Part shown: in pieces, positions 7,732-16,248 of the stretch
How positions within the stretch are numbered: position 1 is the stretch's first letter
Layout: every line of letters starts with the position of its first letter
DNA from: Deltaproteobacteria bacterium
Lineage (GTDB): Bacteria; Desulfobacterota; Desulfarculia; Adiutricales; Adiutricaceae
Assembly: GCA_031273455.1 (NCBI GenBank)
Contig: JAISRZ010000059.1
Location: forward strand, 1-36,401
Direction: 5' to 3'
DNA: 36,401 nucleotides
The notes under the pieces: model-generated
The model's database searches: none
What the model was told of the DNA's origin: nothing
Seen by the model: the letters and a program-made list of their open reading frames with translations, nothing else
Position numbers and translations under genes: made by a program

Positions 7732-8060
7732 AAAGGAGGCCGAGACGTTTGGCGCGCTGGTCGCCGAACTGGCGTTCCCAAACCTTAGTTTTAGCTGAAG
7801 GAAAATGAGCTCATTTTGGCCAAACTGAGGGAGGCGAAAGCCAAGAGGGCGAAGTCGCCGCGTTGAAAGGCCCACCTTTGAGACCATTAGAGTTTATTGG
7901 CTAGATCCGCCTATAGAGAGCGAGATAACGGCTGATAGGGAACGCGAGACCGAGTAAAGGCCCGCTTAGAAGTTTTGAGAGTTGGAATCTGAGCTTAAAT
8001 CGGCTGAAGAATATCATACTGAAGAATATCATAGGACCCGTTTTGGTAGTGGTTGACGAG
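7732..8060 (+). pseudogene. Decayed coding remnant before fic
   Basis: A ribosome binding site (AAAGGAGG, 7732-7739) is followed by short open stretches in different frames. One of them, near 7800-7865, reads ENELILAKLREAKAKRAKS, a coiled-coil-like Lys/Glu/Leu run such as found near the N-terminus of IS66-type transposases or in other coiled-coil proteins. All frames stop within 30 codons. The residue pattern and intact upstream signals suggest a gene that has lost its frame, but its family cannot be named. Confidence 0.3.
8004..8033. repeat. 15-bp perfect tandem duplication
   Basis: CTGAAGAATATCATA occurs twice head to tail (8004-8018, 8019-8033), 56 nt before the fic start. Probably a recent slippage event in decaying sequence. 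Confidence 0.8.
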
Positions 8061-8088
8061 GAATTAACTAGAGGTATTTGAGAAATAA

Positions 8089-8976
8089 ATGTCCAATATA
8101 TATCATGTTTGGCGCCCGATCGAGGATTTACCTGATAATTTTATGGCTCTTACTAATGAAAAGTTTCATAAGATTTCACAAAACTGGTTGAACGCCAAAA
8201 ACGAAATCGAAGGGCCAGTATTCCAAGTTTTTTTAGAAAAATTGAACCGGGAATGGGCTATTGAAATCGGTCAAGTCGAAAACTTGTATTTCTTGAGCGA
8301 TAGGATAAGTAAAACTCTCATTGAGAATGGTTTGGGGTCAATGGACCTGACATGTCAGAACGGAGGGATTGAGATTATCGACCCGGCCTTATTCCTGCAA
8401 AGCCATAACGATATCATGACTGGAATCTATGAGGACGTTCGTTCCAGGACGCCAATCAGTAGATACATGATCCGCTGTATGCACGTGATGTTCACTGAAT
8501 TTCAGGATTACAGCCCAGGCGTCGATTCCTTAGGAAGAAGAGTCAGGGTCCCGTTGCGGAAAGGGCTCTTCAAAAGATTCCCCAACAACCCCGTTCGCCC
8601 AGACGGCCTTACCCATGAATACTGCCCGCCTCCGCAGGTGGACTCGGAAATCGACAATCTTCTGCGCCTCCATGATGAGCATGTCGCCAAAAACGTTCCG
8701 GTCGATGTCGAGGCCGCCTGGTTCCATCATTGTTTCGTCCAAATACATCCATTCCAGGACGGTAACGGCAGAATGGCGCGCGCTCTCGCTTCCCTCATCT
8801 ATATAAAGGCGGGCTATCCGCCGCCCGTGGTCACGCTTAAGGGCAAACCCGATTATCTTAAAGCCCTTGACGCCGCTAACCAAGGCGATCTTAAGCCTTT
8901 CGTTGATTACCTCGCGTCCTTGGTCGTAAAACAGACCAAGCGATGCTTAAGGCTGTCGCGCGCGGCCAAGGTTTAG
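8089..8976 (+). CDS. Fic-domain protein (probable AMP transferase)
   Basis: 295 residues. Fic proteins transfer AMP (or another phosphate-containing group) from a nucleotide onto a target hydroxyl. The catalytic loop HPFQDGNGRMAR (220-231) is complete: His220, acidic D224 and the GNGR anion hole. The N-terminal region fits the subfamily with an intramolecular inhibitory helix, usual form [S/T]-x3-E-[G/N]. Here it reads IGQVEN (60-65): the glutamate and Asn remain, but the Ser/Thr is Ile. No separate antitoxin gene is adjacent. The downstream C-terminal region (residues 245-290) matches the all-helical end of this subfamily. Start ATG 8089 has only weak upstream pairing (AGAGG at some distance). 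Composition is close to core genes; the gene stands alone between two long spacers. Confidence 0.9.
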   Translation: MSNIYHVWRPIEDLPDNFMALTNEKFHKISQNWLNAKNEIEGPVFQVFLEKLNREWAIEIGQVENLYFLSDRISKTLIENGLGSMDLTCQNGGIEIIDPALFLQSHNDIMTGIYEDVRSRTPISRYMIRCMHVMFTEFQDYSPGVDSLGRRVRVPLRKGLFKRFPNNPVRPDGLTHEYCPPPQVDSEIDNLLRLHDEHVAKNVPVDVEAAWFHHCFVQIHPFQDGNGRMARALASLIYIKAGYPPPVVTLKGKPDYLKALDAANQGDLKPFVDYLASLVVKQTKRCLRLSRAAKV

Positions 8977-9940
8977 CTCGCCGGAAAACCCGTCAGCCCT
9001 AGTCGCTTTATGCCGCGGTGACGTGACGTCCGAATAATCCTTGATTATCATCTTTGAATCTAGCGGTATACAAAGCGCCGTGATGGCTGAAAAAGAGGTG
9101 TCCGTAAAAGGGTAGTAGTCTAACAACGTCTTAACTATCAAGTTTTGGTTATCAGCCGGGGTTAACCATCATCCCACACCCCTCCAGTCACCGGCGATCC
9201 ATTCCACCTATGAACGCGAATCCCCCCTAAAGAGAATTGACCTAAGATAAGCCTTAGGGCTGGTCCGTTTCATCCATAAAATGAGTTATAGTTTTGAGAG
9301 TAAATGCCCCTTTTAAGCCTAGATAAACTTTTGTTTAGAGTTTAGATCTTTTCAGTCTATATCTATAGCGGTTTAAAAGTTTTTGGCTTTTTGATCAACG
9401 TAAGAATTCCTTAATCCGCTCATCGTCCGTTAAAGGTTGAGGTAGCCGGTTTGGGGGATTTTTGGAGTGGTGAGTATACCAAAGTAGGGCGCTTAAGATA
9501 AGTTGTAATGAATAATCAAATAAATATCTAAAATTAAATATTTTACCAGGCTATCCCCAGCCTGGCCAAGCGAAATTTTACCCAATTTTGGCTCGGAGAT
9601 TAAAAACAAATTTATGGTGGAACAAAAAATAAGAATTCAGCTTAAATTATAGGTCGTTTAAAAAGGGTTGGTTTGTCCGTTAAAATCTGATATATTGGTG
9701 ACGAGCGAAATTTGACACCAAAATCTAGTGATTTTTAATCGTTTGCTTTTGTTCTTAGCTCTAGAGCCTAACACATTTTTACGCCATAAATTTTCCATGG
9801 CGAAACGCGGAGCCGCTTTTTAGCGGTTCGCTATCCTTAGAGCGAAGAGACGAACCGATATTTTCGTCAAACCACTGGAGCCCCTAAATTAAGGGCGTTT
9901 TCCGGGGTTTTTAGCTTCTAAGGGCTTAAAAGGAGTCAAA
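8977..9940. other. Spacer between fic and dnaB
   Basis: No supportable gene. A weak promoter candidate for dnaB is TTGACA (9712-9717) with TTTAAT 16 nt later. An imperfect hairpin at about 9808-9834 (GCGGAGCCGCT against AGCGGTTCGC) lies in the presumed dnaB leader. Confidence 0.35.
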
Positions 9941-11365
9941 ATGGCCGACAATTTTGATACGTTCGCTAATCCCGCCCAGTTAGCGGCCACCGATCGGACC
10001 GCCAACGTGGACACGGAAAAAGCCATGTTAGGGGCTTTACTGGTGGACATTAAGGAAGGCGTGCCTTTGGCTCTGGACACCAAACTAAAAGCTGACGACT
10101 TTTATGTCGAGGCCCACGCCCTTATCTACGCGGCCATCCTCTATCTTTGGGACAAGAACCAGAAGGTGGACTATGTCACCGTGAACGATGAGCTCAAAAA
10201 AAGAGGTCAGGACGTTAAGTGCGGCGGGCTAGATTATTTGATCGAGTTGTTTGACAAATCCGGGGCCCCAGCCCACGTGGCCGATTACTCCAAATCCATT
10301 AGCGAAAGGTCGCAAATTCGCCAACTCATGAGGATCTGCGCGGAGATTTCGGATCAATGCAAAAACAACAATGGCGACGTCCAAGCGATCATCGACCAAG
10401 CCGAGGCCAAGATCTTCGCTTTACGGGAATCTAGGGACTCCGGGCAAATGGTTTTCCTGCCGGACGCGGTCCAAGGGGTCTATAGCCAAGTGGCCGCTTT
10501 ATTTGGCGATGGCCAGGGGACTGGCATCTCGGGTCAGCCCACGGGCTACGATTGGTTGGATCATTTAACCGGCGGGTTTCAGACCTCGGATCTAATCGTT
10601 TTAGGGGGGCGCCCAGGCATGGGCAAAACCTCCTTCGCCTTAAACTTGGCCTTAAACGCGGCCTTGCCTTTTAGAAGGCAGACCCGCTCGGAGTTGCCGC
10701 CTTACACCGTGGCCATCTTCAGTTTGGAGATGGGCGTGGAACAGCTGGTCCAGCGTTTCATCTGTCAATTGGGCGGCTACGATCTTTTGCATATACGGTC
10801 CGGGCGATTAAATGAAAATGATATGCAAGGCATGAAAGACGTCATCGCCAACCTAACCAGAGCCAGCATCTATATGGACGATTCCTCCTCTTTAACCCCG
10901 TTGGAGCTAAGGGCGAGGTGTCGACGGCTCATTCGGCGTTTAAAAGACTCCCCCAACCCCTTAAAGCTAATTATCATCGATTATCTCCAGCTCATGCGGC
11001 CCAATACCAAGCACAGCACCTTAGAGCAAGAGGTCCGGGAAATCAGCGGGGCCTTAAAGGGCTTGGCTAAAGAGCTGAACGTCACGGTCATGGCCTTATC
11101 CCAGTTAAAGCGCCCGGAAAACGTTGGCGCCCCCAGCTTATCGGACTTACGGGATAGCGGGGCCATTGAGCAGGACGCGGATATCGTGGCCTTTGTGGTC
11201 CGCTTGGACGTGGTTGACCCGGATAAGCCGGAGTTAGAAGGGTTAGCCGAGCTCAAGATTAAAAAGCACCGGAATGGGCCGACCGGGGTGGTCCATTTGC
11301 GGTTTCATAAGCATAGCTCTTCCTTTGAGGGGACGACTTTAGTCAATCATTCCGCGGAGTATTAA
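9941..11365 (+). CDS. dnaB: Replicative DNA helicase DnaB
   Basis: 474 residues, the usual length. Hexameric 5'-3' helicase that unwinds DNA at the fork and recruits primase. N-terminal domain with the typical opening ANVDTEKAMLGALL (21-34); RecA-like domain with Walker A GRPGMGKT (223-230), catalytic Glu in SLEM (E263), Walker B IIIDYLQLM (344-352), LSQLKR sensor (386-391), DLRDSGAIEQDAD (402-414) and a C-terminal arginine-finger region KIKKHRNGPTG. Start ATG 9941 with AAAGGAG seven bases upstream. It is not next to rplI, its frequent neighbour. No intein and no truncation seen. Confidence 0.97.
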   Translation: MADNFDTFANPAQLAATDRTANVDTEKAMLGALLVDIKEGVPLALDTKLKADDFYVEAHALIYAAILYLWDKNQKVDYVTVNDELKKRGQDVKCGGLDYLIELFDKSGAPAHVADYSKSISERSQIRQLMRICAEISDQCKNNNGDVQAIIDQAEAKIFALRESRDSGQMVFLPDAVQGVYSQVAALFGDGQGTGISGQPTGYDWLDHLTGGFQTSDLIVLGGRPGMGKTSFALNLALNAALPFRRQTRSELPPYTVAIFSLEMGVEQLVQRFICQLGGYDLLHIRSGRLNENDMQGMKDVIANLTRASIYMDDSSSLTPLELRARCRRLIRRLKDSPNPLKLIIIDYLQLMRPNTKHSTLEQEVREISGALKGLAKELNVTVMALSQLKRPENVGAPSLSDLRDSGAIEQDADIVAFVVRLDVVDPDKPELEGLAELKIKKHRNGPTGVVHLRFHKHSSSFEGTTLVNHSAEY

Positions 11366-11390
11366 GGGCCAATAGGCTTTTAAATCTTTA

Positions 11391-11416
11391 AGGGCCTTAT
11401 CGCTCGGTAAGGCCCT
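11391..11416 (+). terminator. Hairpin after dnaB
   Basis: AGGGCCTTA and TAAGGCCCT form a perfect 9-bp stem with an 8-nt loop, 26 nt past the dnaB stop. There is no U run, so termination is probable by position only. The rest of the spacer to 11767 is AT-rich and shows no gene. Confidence 0.5.
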
Positions 11417-11767
11417 AAACTAGGGCGAATCAAAACGAGAAATAGTTTTTAAGAGTTTATGTTCTAATAAAAACCAAAGAATAGTCAGGGCGATTTGGCT
11501 AGAAAATTAGTAGACAAGCCTTTAGCGATATGCTATAAATAGGGGAAAGTTGACCGAACGGTCGTTTAAGAATGTTAAATAAAATTAGGGCAATAAATTT
11601 TATTTCGACAAAGATGGCTATAACTTTATCTTCTTTAAGTGATAACGTCTGGTTTTTTAGTTTAACTAAATATATTTTTGCCAATAACATAATTATAATA
11701 AAAAGTTTAAGGTTTTATGTTTACATTTATTTAGTGGAATAGATTATAAACATACTTAATTATTTTT

Positions 11768-12526
11768 ATGGTGATTTTTTCGATGTCTAAGCAATCCTCC
11801 TCCATTGACTTGATTTTTCTGGAAGCTTTAAAGTATTTCGCCAGCAAATACGAAACCCAAAAGCAATTCTCCAAAACCATCAACCTGACCTCGGCTTATC
11901 TAAACGATCTCCTGTGCGAAAGGCGGAAAGGCGAAGACAACACCAAACGGGCCATCGCCGCGGCTTTGGGTTTTCCTGATCGGTATTACGAGGATTTTTT
12001 GGATATTGGTCGGGCCGCCTTAGCCTTAAAAGAAGGTCAGAAATTTGATCCTTTAAAGAATAATTCCTCTAATGAGTTGCTTAAAAGGGGTTTTTTCGCG
12101 GTCGATTTTTCTGAATCTTTAAAATTAGACCCTATAGAAGATATCATTCCGGTAACTTTAGATAAAGAATCGAGTAATATTATTGTCCATCAATCGAGTA
12201 TCGACTTTTATCACTCTCAACAAAGTCTCCAAGCTTTTATTTCGCCTCATAAAGATATGGAACCAACTATTAGCGTTAATAGTTGTGTTATTGTTGATAA
12301 AAGTTTTACAAAAAATAATATTATAACGGCTGATCCGAGCGAAAAAAATATATATCTAGTGTGTTTTGATAAGGCTTCCCGGCGGGCGGTCTTTCGGTTC
12401 GTCACTTTTGACGGCGATAGCTTTATCTTGGAGGCCGATAATAAAATCTGGCCCCTTAAAAGGCGGGCCGTTGATGAGTTTATCCTCTTGGGGAAGGCTA
12501 TTTATGTGACCACCTATCTTAAGTGA
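11768..12526 (+). CDS. S24/LexA-like transcriptional regulator lacking the catalytic dyad
   Basis: 252 residues. N-terminal helix-turn-helix: EALKYFASKYETQKQFSKTINLTSAYLNDLLCERRKG resembles phage CI/XRE repressors (residues 19-55). The C-terminal region (about 155-250) matches the S24 peptidase fold of LexA and CI: HKDMEPTISVNSCVIVD aligns with the canonical GDSMEP-T-x-x-G-x-x-V-x-VD, and LEADNK with the conserved L-x-SDN. In that alignment the nucleophile Ser is Asp163, and the general-base Lys is Phe209 (AVFRFV for VKR). Self-cleavage is therefore unlikely. The middle third is AT-rich, unlike dnaB and leuS, suggesting phage origin. Start ATG 11768 or 11783; neither has a good ribosome binding site. 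Target genes unknown. Confidence 0.75.
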   Translation: MVIFSMSKQSSSIDLIFLEALKYFASKYETQKQFSKTINLTSAYLNDLLCERRKGEDNTKRAIAAALGFPDRYYEDFLDIGRAALALKEGQKFDPLKNNSSNELLKRGFFAVDFSESLKLDPIEDIIPVTLDKESSNIIVHQSSIDFYHSQQSLQAFISPHKDMEPTISVNSCVIVDKSFTKNNIITADPSEKNIYLVCFDKASRRAVFRFVTFDGDSFILEADNKIWPLKRRAVDEFILLGKAIYVTTYLK

Positions 12527-12695
12527 TAACCTATCTTAAGCGCTAATATAGTTTTTTAGCTATAAATATGTCTTAATTCCAGCTTATTATTCGTTTTAAG
12601 CCTCTAATTTGCGGCTAATTATCCCCGTTATTACCCTAAACGCCTAATAACCTTCCATCGCGAGCTGGTTTATCCCCAGGCCCCCAAAGCTCTCC

Positions 12696-12724
12696 TTGAC
12701 AGTTAGGCCCCATTGTTCTAAATA
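12696..12724 (+). promoter_or_regulatory. Probable leuS promoter
   Basis: TTGACA (12696-12701), 17-nt spacer, TAAATA (12719-12724), 52 nt before the leuS start. The -35 box is perfect, the -10 box weak. Confidence 0.5.
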
Positions 12725-12776
12725 AACAAAGCGCTAAATATTATATGGCGGTTAACCGTTTTTATAGGTGAGTTAA

Positions 12777-15197
12777 ATGGCGAAATACGATCCCGGGCTA
12801 GTTGAGGCCAAGTGGCGGGAAAAATGGGCTAACGAGAAAACCAACGAGGTGGATCTGGCCGGGGCCGCTAAACCCTTTTACAACCTCATGATGTTTCCTT
12901 ACCCCTCCGCCGAGGGGTTGCACGTGGGCAACCTTTTCGCCTTTGTGGGCTCGGACATTCAGGGGCGTTACCATCGCCTTTTGGGCTATGACGTCTTTGA
13001 GCCCATGGGGTTTGACGCCTTTGGCATGCACTCGGAGAACTTCGCCTTAAAAAATAACCGCCACCCAGCGGAGATGGTCCCCAAGAACATCGAGCGCTTT
13101 CGGGAGACCCAGCTGAAAAAAGTCGGGCTCATGTTGGACTGGAGCCACCAAGTGGACACCACCAGCGCCGAGTACTACCGTTGGACCCAGTGGATGTTCG
13201 TGACCTTAATGAAAAACGGCTTGGCCTACCGGAAGACCGGCCCGGTCAACTGGTGCCCCAGCTGTAAAACGGTCTTAGCCGCCGAGCAGGTCATTGACGG
13301 GGAGTGCGAGCGCTGTTCCACCTTAGTCACCAAACGGGAGATGGCCCAGTGGTACTTTAAGACCACGGCCTTCGCTAAAGAGCTACTAGAGGAGCTGGAC
13401 ACCTTAAACTGGTCCGAGCGGACCAAAGTGGCCCAACGCAACTGGATTGGCCGGAGCCAAGGGGCTTTGGTGGTCTTTAAAGTGGTGGATGGCCCGGAGT
13501 TTAGCGTCTTCACCACCCGGCCAGACACTCTGTTTGGGGCCACTTACTTGGTCTTTTCCCCGGAACACCCGCTTTTGGAAACCATCGTCACCGAAAGCCA
13601 ACGGGCCGAGGTATTAGCTTACCAACAACAAGTGGCCCGCCTTTCGGAAGTGGACCGGCAAGCTGAGAATCGGGAAAAAACCGGGGTCTTCACCGGGGCC
13701 TACGCCGTAAACCCAGTCAATGACCAAAAGATCCCCATCTACGCCGCGGATTACGTCTTAATGGGCTACGGCACCGGGGCCATCATGGCCGTGCCGGCCC
13801 ATGACGGGCGGGATCACGAGTTCGCTTTAAAATTTAACCTCCCCATCGTGGAGGTGGTCGCGAGCGATAGCCACTTTGACGTCCAACTGGGGGCTTACCC
13901 GGGGGAAGGCCCCTTAGTCAATTCTGGGCCCTTTAATGGCCTAGCGGCCAAAGAGGCTGGCCAAGAGGCCATTGTGGAGTTTTTGGCCCAAAAGGGTTTA
14001 GCCCAAAAGACGGTTAACTACCGCTTACGGGACTGGTGCGTCAGTCGGCAACGTTATTGGGGCCCGCCCATTCCGGTTATCTATTGCGAAAAGTGCGGCC
14101 CGGTCCCGGTTCCGGAAAAGGACCTCCCGGTTTTACTGCCCAACCTGACCGATTACCAGCCGGACGGGAGCGGTCTATCGCCCTTGGCCCGGAGCCCGGG
14201 GTTTTTAAAAACCACTTGCCCGGTCTGCGGGGGGCCCGGGGAGCGGGAGACGGACGTTTCCGACAACTTTTTGTGCTCGGCTTGGTATTTTTACCGTTAT
14301 CCCTCCACCCAGTTTAATGACCGGCCCTTTGACCCGGAATTGACCAAAAAGTGGCTGCCCGTGGATCTCTACGTGGGCGGGAACGAGCACGCGGTCTTAC
14401 ACTTACTGTACAGCCGCTGGCTTTGTCGGGCCTTAAACTCTTGTGGGTATTTGGACTTCGCGGAGCCCTATAAAAAGTTTGTGGCCCACGGCATGATCGT
14501 CCGGGATGGGGCCAAGATGAGTAAATCCCGGGGCAACATTATTAACCCGGACGCTTACATTAACGAGTTTGGGGCTGACGCCTTCCGCATGTACCTTATG
14601 TTTATGGGGGCTTACTTGGAGGGCGGGGATTTTCGCGATGGCGGGGTTAAAGCCATGAAGGGCTTTTTAGACCGCTTGGCTGGGGCGGTTTTACCGGAAA
14701 ACGCCCCTTTAGACCCCAACCCCCCCACCGATTCCGCGACCTTATTTTGGCTCCATAGCGTCATTAAGGCCGTGGGCTCGGATATCGCCCGCTTTTCTTA
14801 CAACACGGCTATCGCGCGGCTCATGGAGCTCGTTAACCACCTTTATAAGAGCGCGGTTTATAATAAAGTCGTCTCTGAAACTTTGGTCCGCTTAGTGGCC
14901 CCCTTCGCCCCCCACTTGGCGGAGGAGCTCTGGGAGAGCTTGGGCCATTCAGAATCGGTTTTTCAGGCTTCTTGGCCGGAGTACGATGAGGCCTTGGCCG
15001 AAAAACCCCAAGTGGAGTACGTTATCCAGGTTAACGGGAAGGTCCGGGGGAAACTCTTTTTAGCTAAAGGCTTAGAGCCGACGGAAATTGAGCCTTTGGT
15101 TTTAGAGAGCCCCACGGTCCAAAAATGGTTGGCCAATAAAACCGTTATCCGGAAGATTTATGTGCCGGATAAACTAGTTAACCTAGTCGTTAAATAA
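12777..15197 (+). CDS. leuS: Leucyl-tRNA synthetase LeuRS
   Basis: 806 residues. Class Ia enzyme that charges tRNA-Leu. Motifs: signature PYPSAEGLHVGN (41-52) in which the HIGH motif reads HVGN; zinc-type Cys pairs CPSC and CERC near residues 161-180; the CP1 editing domain with threonine-rich TTRPDT (246-251) and the substrate-gating Asp in AHDGRDHEFA; DWCVSRQRYWG; a second zinc-type set CEKCG and CPVCG; YVGGNEHAVLHLLYSRW; KMSKS at 580-584; C-terminal tRNA-binding domain with VQVNGKVRGK-like VIQVNGKVRGKL. Editing therefore appears intact. Start ATG 12777 with AGGTGAG upstream. The HVGN and YVGGNEHA forms differ from E. coli LeuRS (HMGH-type, YIGGIEHA). Confidence 0.96.
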   Translation: MAKYDPGLVEAKWREKWANEKTNEVDLAGAAKPFYNLMMFPYPSAEGLHVGNLFAFVGSDIQGRYHRLLGYDVFEPMGFDAFGMHSENFALKNNRHPAEMVPKNIERFRETQLKKVGLMLDWSHQVDTTSAEYYRWTQWMFVTLMKNGLAYRKTGPVNWCPSCKTVLAAEQVIDGECERCSTLVTKREMAQWYFKTTAFAKELLEELDTLNWSERTKVAQRNWIGRSQGALVVFKVVDGPEFSVFTTRPDTLFGATYLVFSPEHPLLETIVTESQRAEVLAYQQQVARLSEVDRQAENREKTGVFTGAYAVNPVNDQKIPIYAADYVLMGYGTGAIMAVPAHDGRDHEFALKFNLPIVEVVASDSHFDVQLGAYPGEGPLVNSGPFNGLAAKEAGQEAIVEFLAQKGLAQKTVNYRLRDWCVSRQRYWGPPIPVIYCEKCGPVPVPEKDLPVLLPNLTDYQPDGSGLSPLARSPGFLKTTCPVCGGPGERETDVSDNFLCSAWYFYRYPSTQFNDRPFDPELTKKWLPVDLYVGGNEHAVLHLLYSRWLCRALNSCGYLDFAEPYKKFVAHGMIVRDGAKMSKSRGNIINPDAYINEFGADAFRMYLMFMGAYLEGGDFRDGGVKAMKGFLDRLAGAVLPENAPLDPNPPTDSATLFWLHSVIKAVGSDIARFSYNTAIARLMELVNHLYKSAVYNKVVSETLVRLVAPFAPHLAEELWESLGHSESVFQASWPEYDEALAEKPQVEYVIQVNGKVRGKLFLAKGLEPTEIEPLVLESPTVQKWLANKTVIRKIYVPDKLVNLVVK

Positions 15198-15218
15198 CTT
15201 AAATTTACGATTATAAGT

Positions 15219-15250
15219 AGCCTTTAAAGGCCATCTGGCCTTTAAAGGCT
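15219..15250 (+). terminator. Perfect nested palindrome after leuS
   Basis: AGCCTTTAAAGGCCA and its exact complement with a two-base centre (practically a 14-bp stem with a 4-nt loop), followed by ATTTTA. Each arm contains the smaller palindrome CCTTTAAAGG. It lies 22 nt past the leuS stop and is probably its terminator. Confidence 0.65.
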
Positions 15251-15325
15251 ATTTTACGTCTAATTGGGCTAAAAAGAGCTTTTCGCTTCAAGGTCTTAAG
15301 TTGACCCGGAAAAGCCAAAAAATTC

Positions 15326-15354
15326 TTGACAATAGCCCAAAAGCGGCTTAAAAT
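15326..15354 (+). promoter_or_regulatory. Strong promoter of rplU-rpmA
   Basis: TTGACA (15326-15331), 17-nt spacer, TAAAAT (15349-15354): eleven of twelve consensus bases with ideal spacing, 33 nt before the rplU start. Confidence 0.8.
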
Positions 15355-15387
15355 ACTGATTTTCCGCTTTTTGGGGAGGAGACTAGA

Positions 15388-15747
15388 TTGTACGCCGTTA
15401 TCAAAAGTGGGGGTCGCCAGCATCGCGTGACCGTGAGCCAGTCCTTAAGAGTTGACCGGTTAGAGGCCAACGTGGGGGACGAAGTCGTTCTGGACCAGGT
15501 TCTTTTGTTGGCCGATGGCCCAACGGTCCAGGTTGGTCATCCCCTGGTCGCGGGGGCCGCGGTCAAAGCCCAGGTGCTGGGCCATGACCGGGCCAAGAAG
15601 ATATTGGTTTTTAAGAAAAAACGCCGTCAGGGTTACCATAAAGCCCAAGGCCATCGGCAGGATTACACGGCCTTAAAGATCACGGCCATTGATTCTAGCC
15701 TAACCGCCAGCGAATCCGAGATTGAAGGAGAGAGCCATGGCTCATAA
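15388..15747 (+). CDS. rplU: Ribosomal protein bL21
   Basis: 119 residues. Structural protein of the 50S subunit that binds 23S rRNA. It begins [13 protein letters not shown], the classic bL21 start, with [13 protein letters not shown] in the middle and the rRNA-binding stretch [20 protein letters not shown] near residues 75-94. The start codon is TTG (15388), fixed by the conserved first residues and by GGAGGAG upstream. The acidic C-terminal tail after residue 100 makes it somewhat longer than the usual 103 residues, and its codons overlap the start of rpmA by 11 nt, so the two are translationally coupled. Confidence 0.97.
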   Translation: MYAVIKSGGRQHRVTVSQSLRVDRLEANVGDEVVLDQVLLLADGPTVQVGHPLVAGAAVKAQVLGHDRAKKILVFKKKRRQGYHKAQGHRQDYTALKITAIDSSLTASESEIEGESHGS

Positions 15748-16027
15748 AAAGGCCGGCGGTTCCAGCCGGAACGGTCGCGACACTATAGGTAAAAGGCGGG
15801 GCGTGAAACGCTACGCGGGCCAGGCCGTGCGGGCCGGAAACATTCTGGTGCGTCAACTGGGCACCCGGATTCACCCGGGCCAGAACGTGGGCATGGGCCG
15901 GGATTTTACCCTCTTCGCCAAAATCGATGGTTTAGTTAAGTATGAGCGGTACGGGGCGGACCGGAAAAAGGTCAGCGTTTACCCCGTGGAAACCCCCCAG
16001 TTCGCTAGCCTAGCCCCAGCGGCCTAA
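15737..16027 (+). CDS. rpmA: Ribosomal protein bL27
   Basis: 96 residues. 50S protein whose N-terminus reaches toward the peptidyl-transferase centre. It starts [15 protein letters not shown], without the cleavable extension of Firmicutes, followed by [34 protein letters not shown]. Start ATG 15737 has GGAGAG upstream; a longer frame from TTG 15722 is rejected. It overlaps the end of rplU by 11 nt in another frame. The usual next gene, obgE, is absent; a hairpin follows directly. Confidence 0.97.
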   Translation: MAHKKAGGSSRNGRDTIGKRRGVKRYAGQAVRAGNILVRQLGTRIHPGQNVGMGRDFTLFAKIDGLVKYERYGADRKKVSVYPVETPQFASLAPAA

Positions 16028-16040
16028 AGGGGCGGGTAAA

Positions 16041-16106
16041 AAGGGTTTTTTTGACGCTTAACCCCTTAATTTAACTAGATTTATGGATCCGTCAAAAAAA
16101 AACCTT
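16041..16106 (+). terminator. Inverted repeat with T/A runs after rpmA
   Basis: AAGGGTTTTTTTGACG (16041-16056) faces CGTCAAAAAAAAACCTT (16090-16106); the arms pair over about 15 bp across a 33-nt loop. It is 14 nt past the rpmA stop. The long loop makes it an atypical terminator. Confidence 0.4.
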
Positions 16107-16248
16107 GATTACTTAGCTTATTCGTGATAAATAAAAGTATCCGGGAATCAACTTGTTAGCTTGGTTTTCCAGGTTGACGAAAAATTCCATTAAGCTCCTT
16201 TGGGGGGGCGGGATTACTTTTATTTGATTTGAGAAAGGAAGCTGTTTC

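Noticed and set aside
8530-8883. 117-codon frame on the minus strand
   Set aside because: Antisense shadow of fic, which has a clear catalytic motif on the plus strand.
8947-9141. 64-codon frame on the minus strand after fic
   Set aside because: Overlaps the fic C-terminus, no recognisable protein features or ribosome binding site.
11499-11690. 63-codon frame on the minus strand in the spacer after dnaB
   Set aside because: Low-complexity Ile/Leu/Lys composition as expected from AT-rich DNA, no ribosome binding site.
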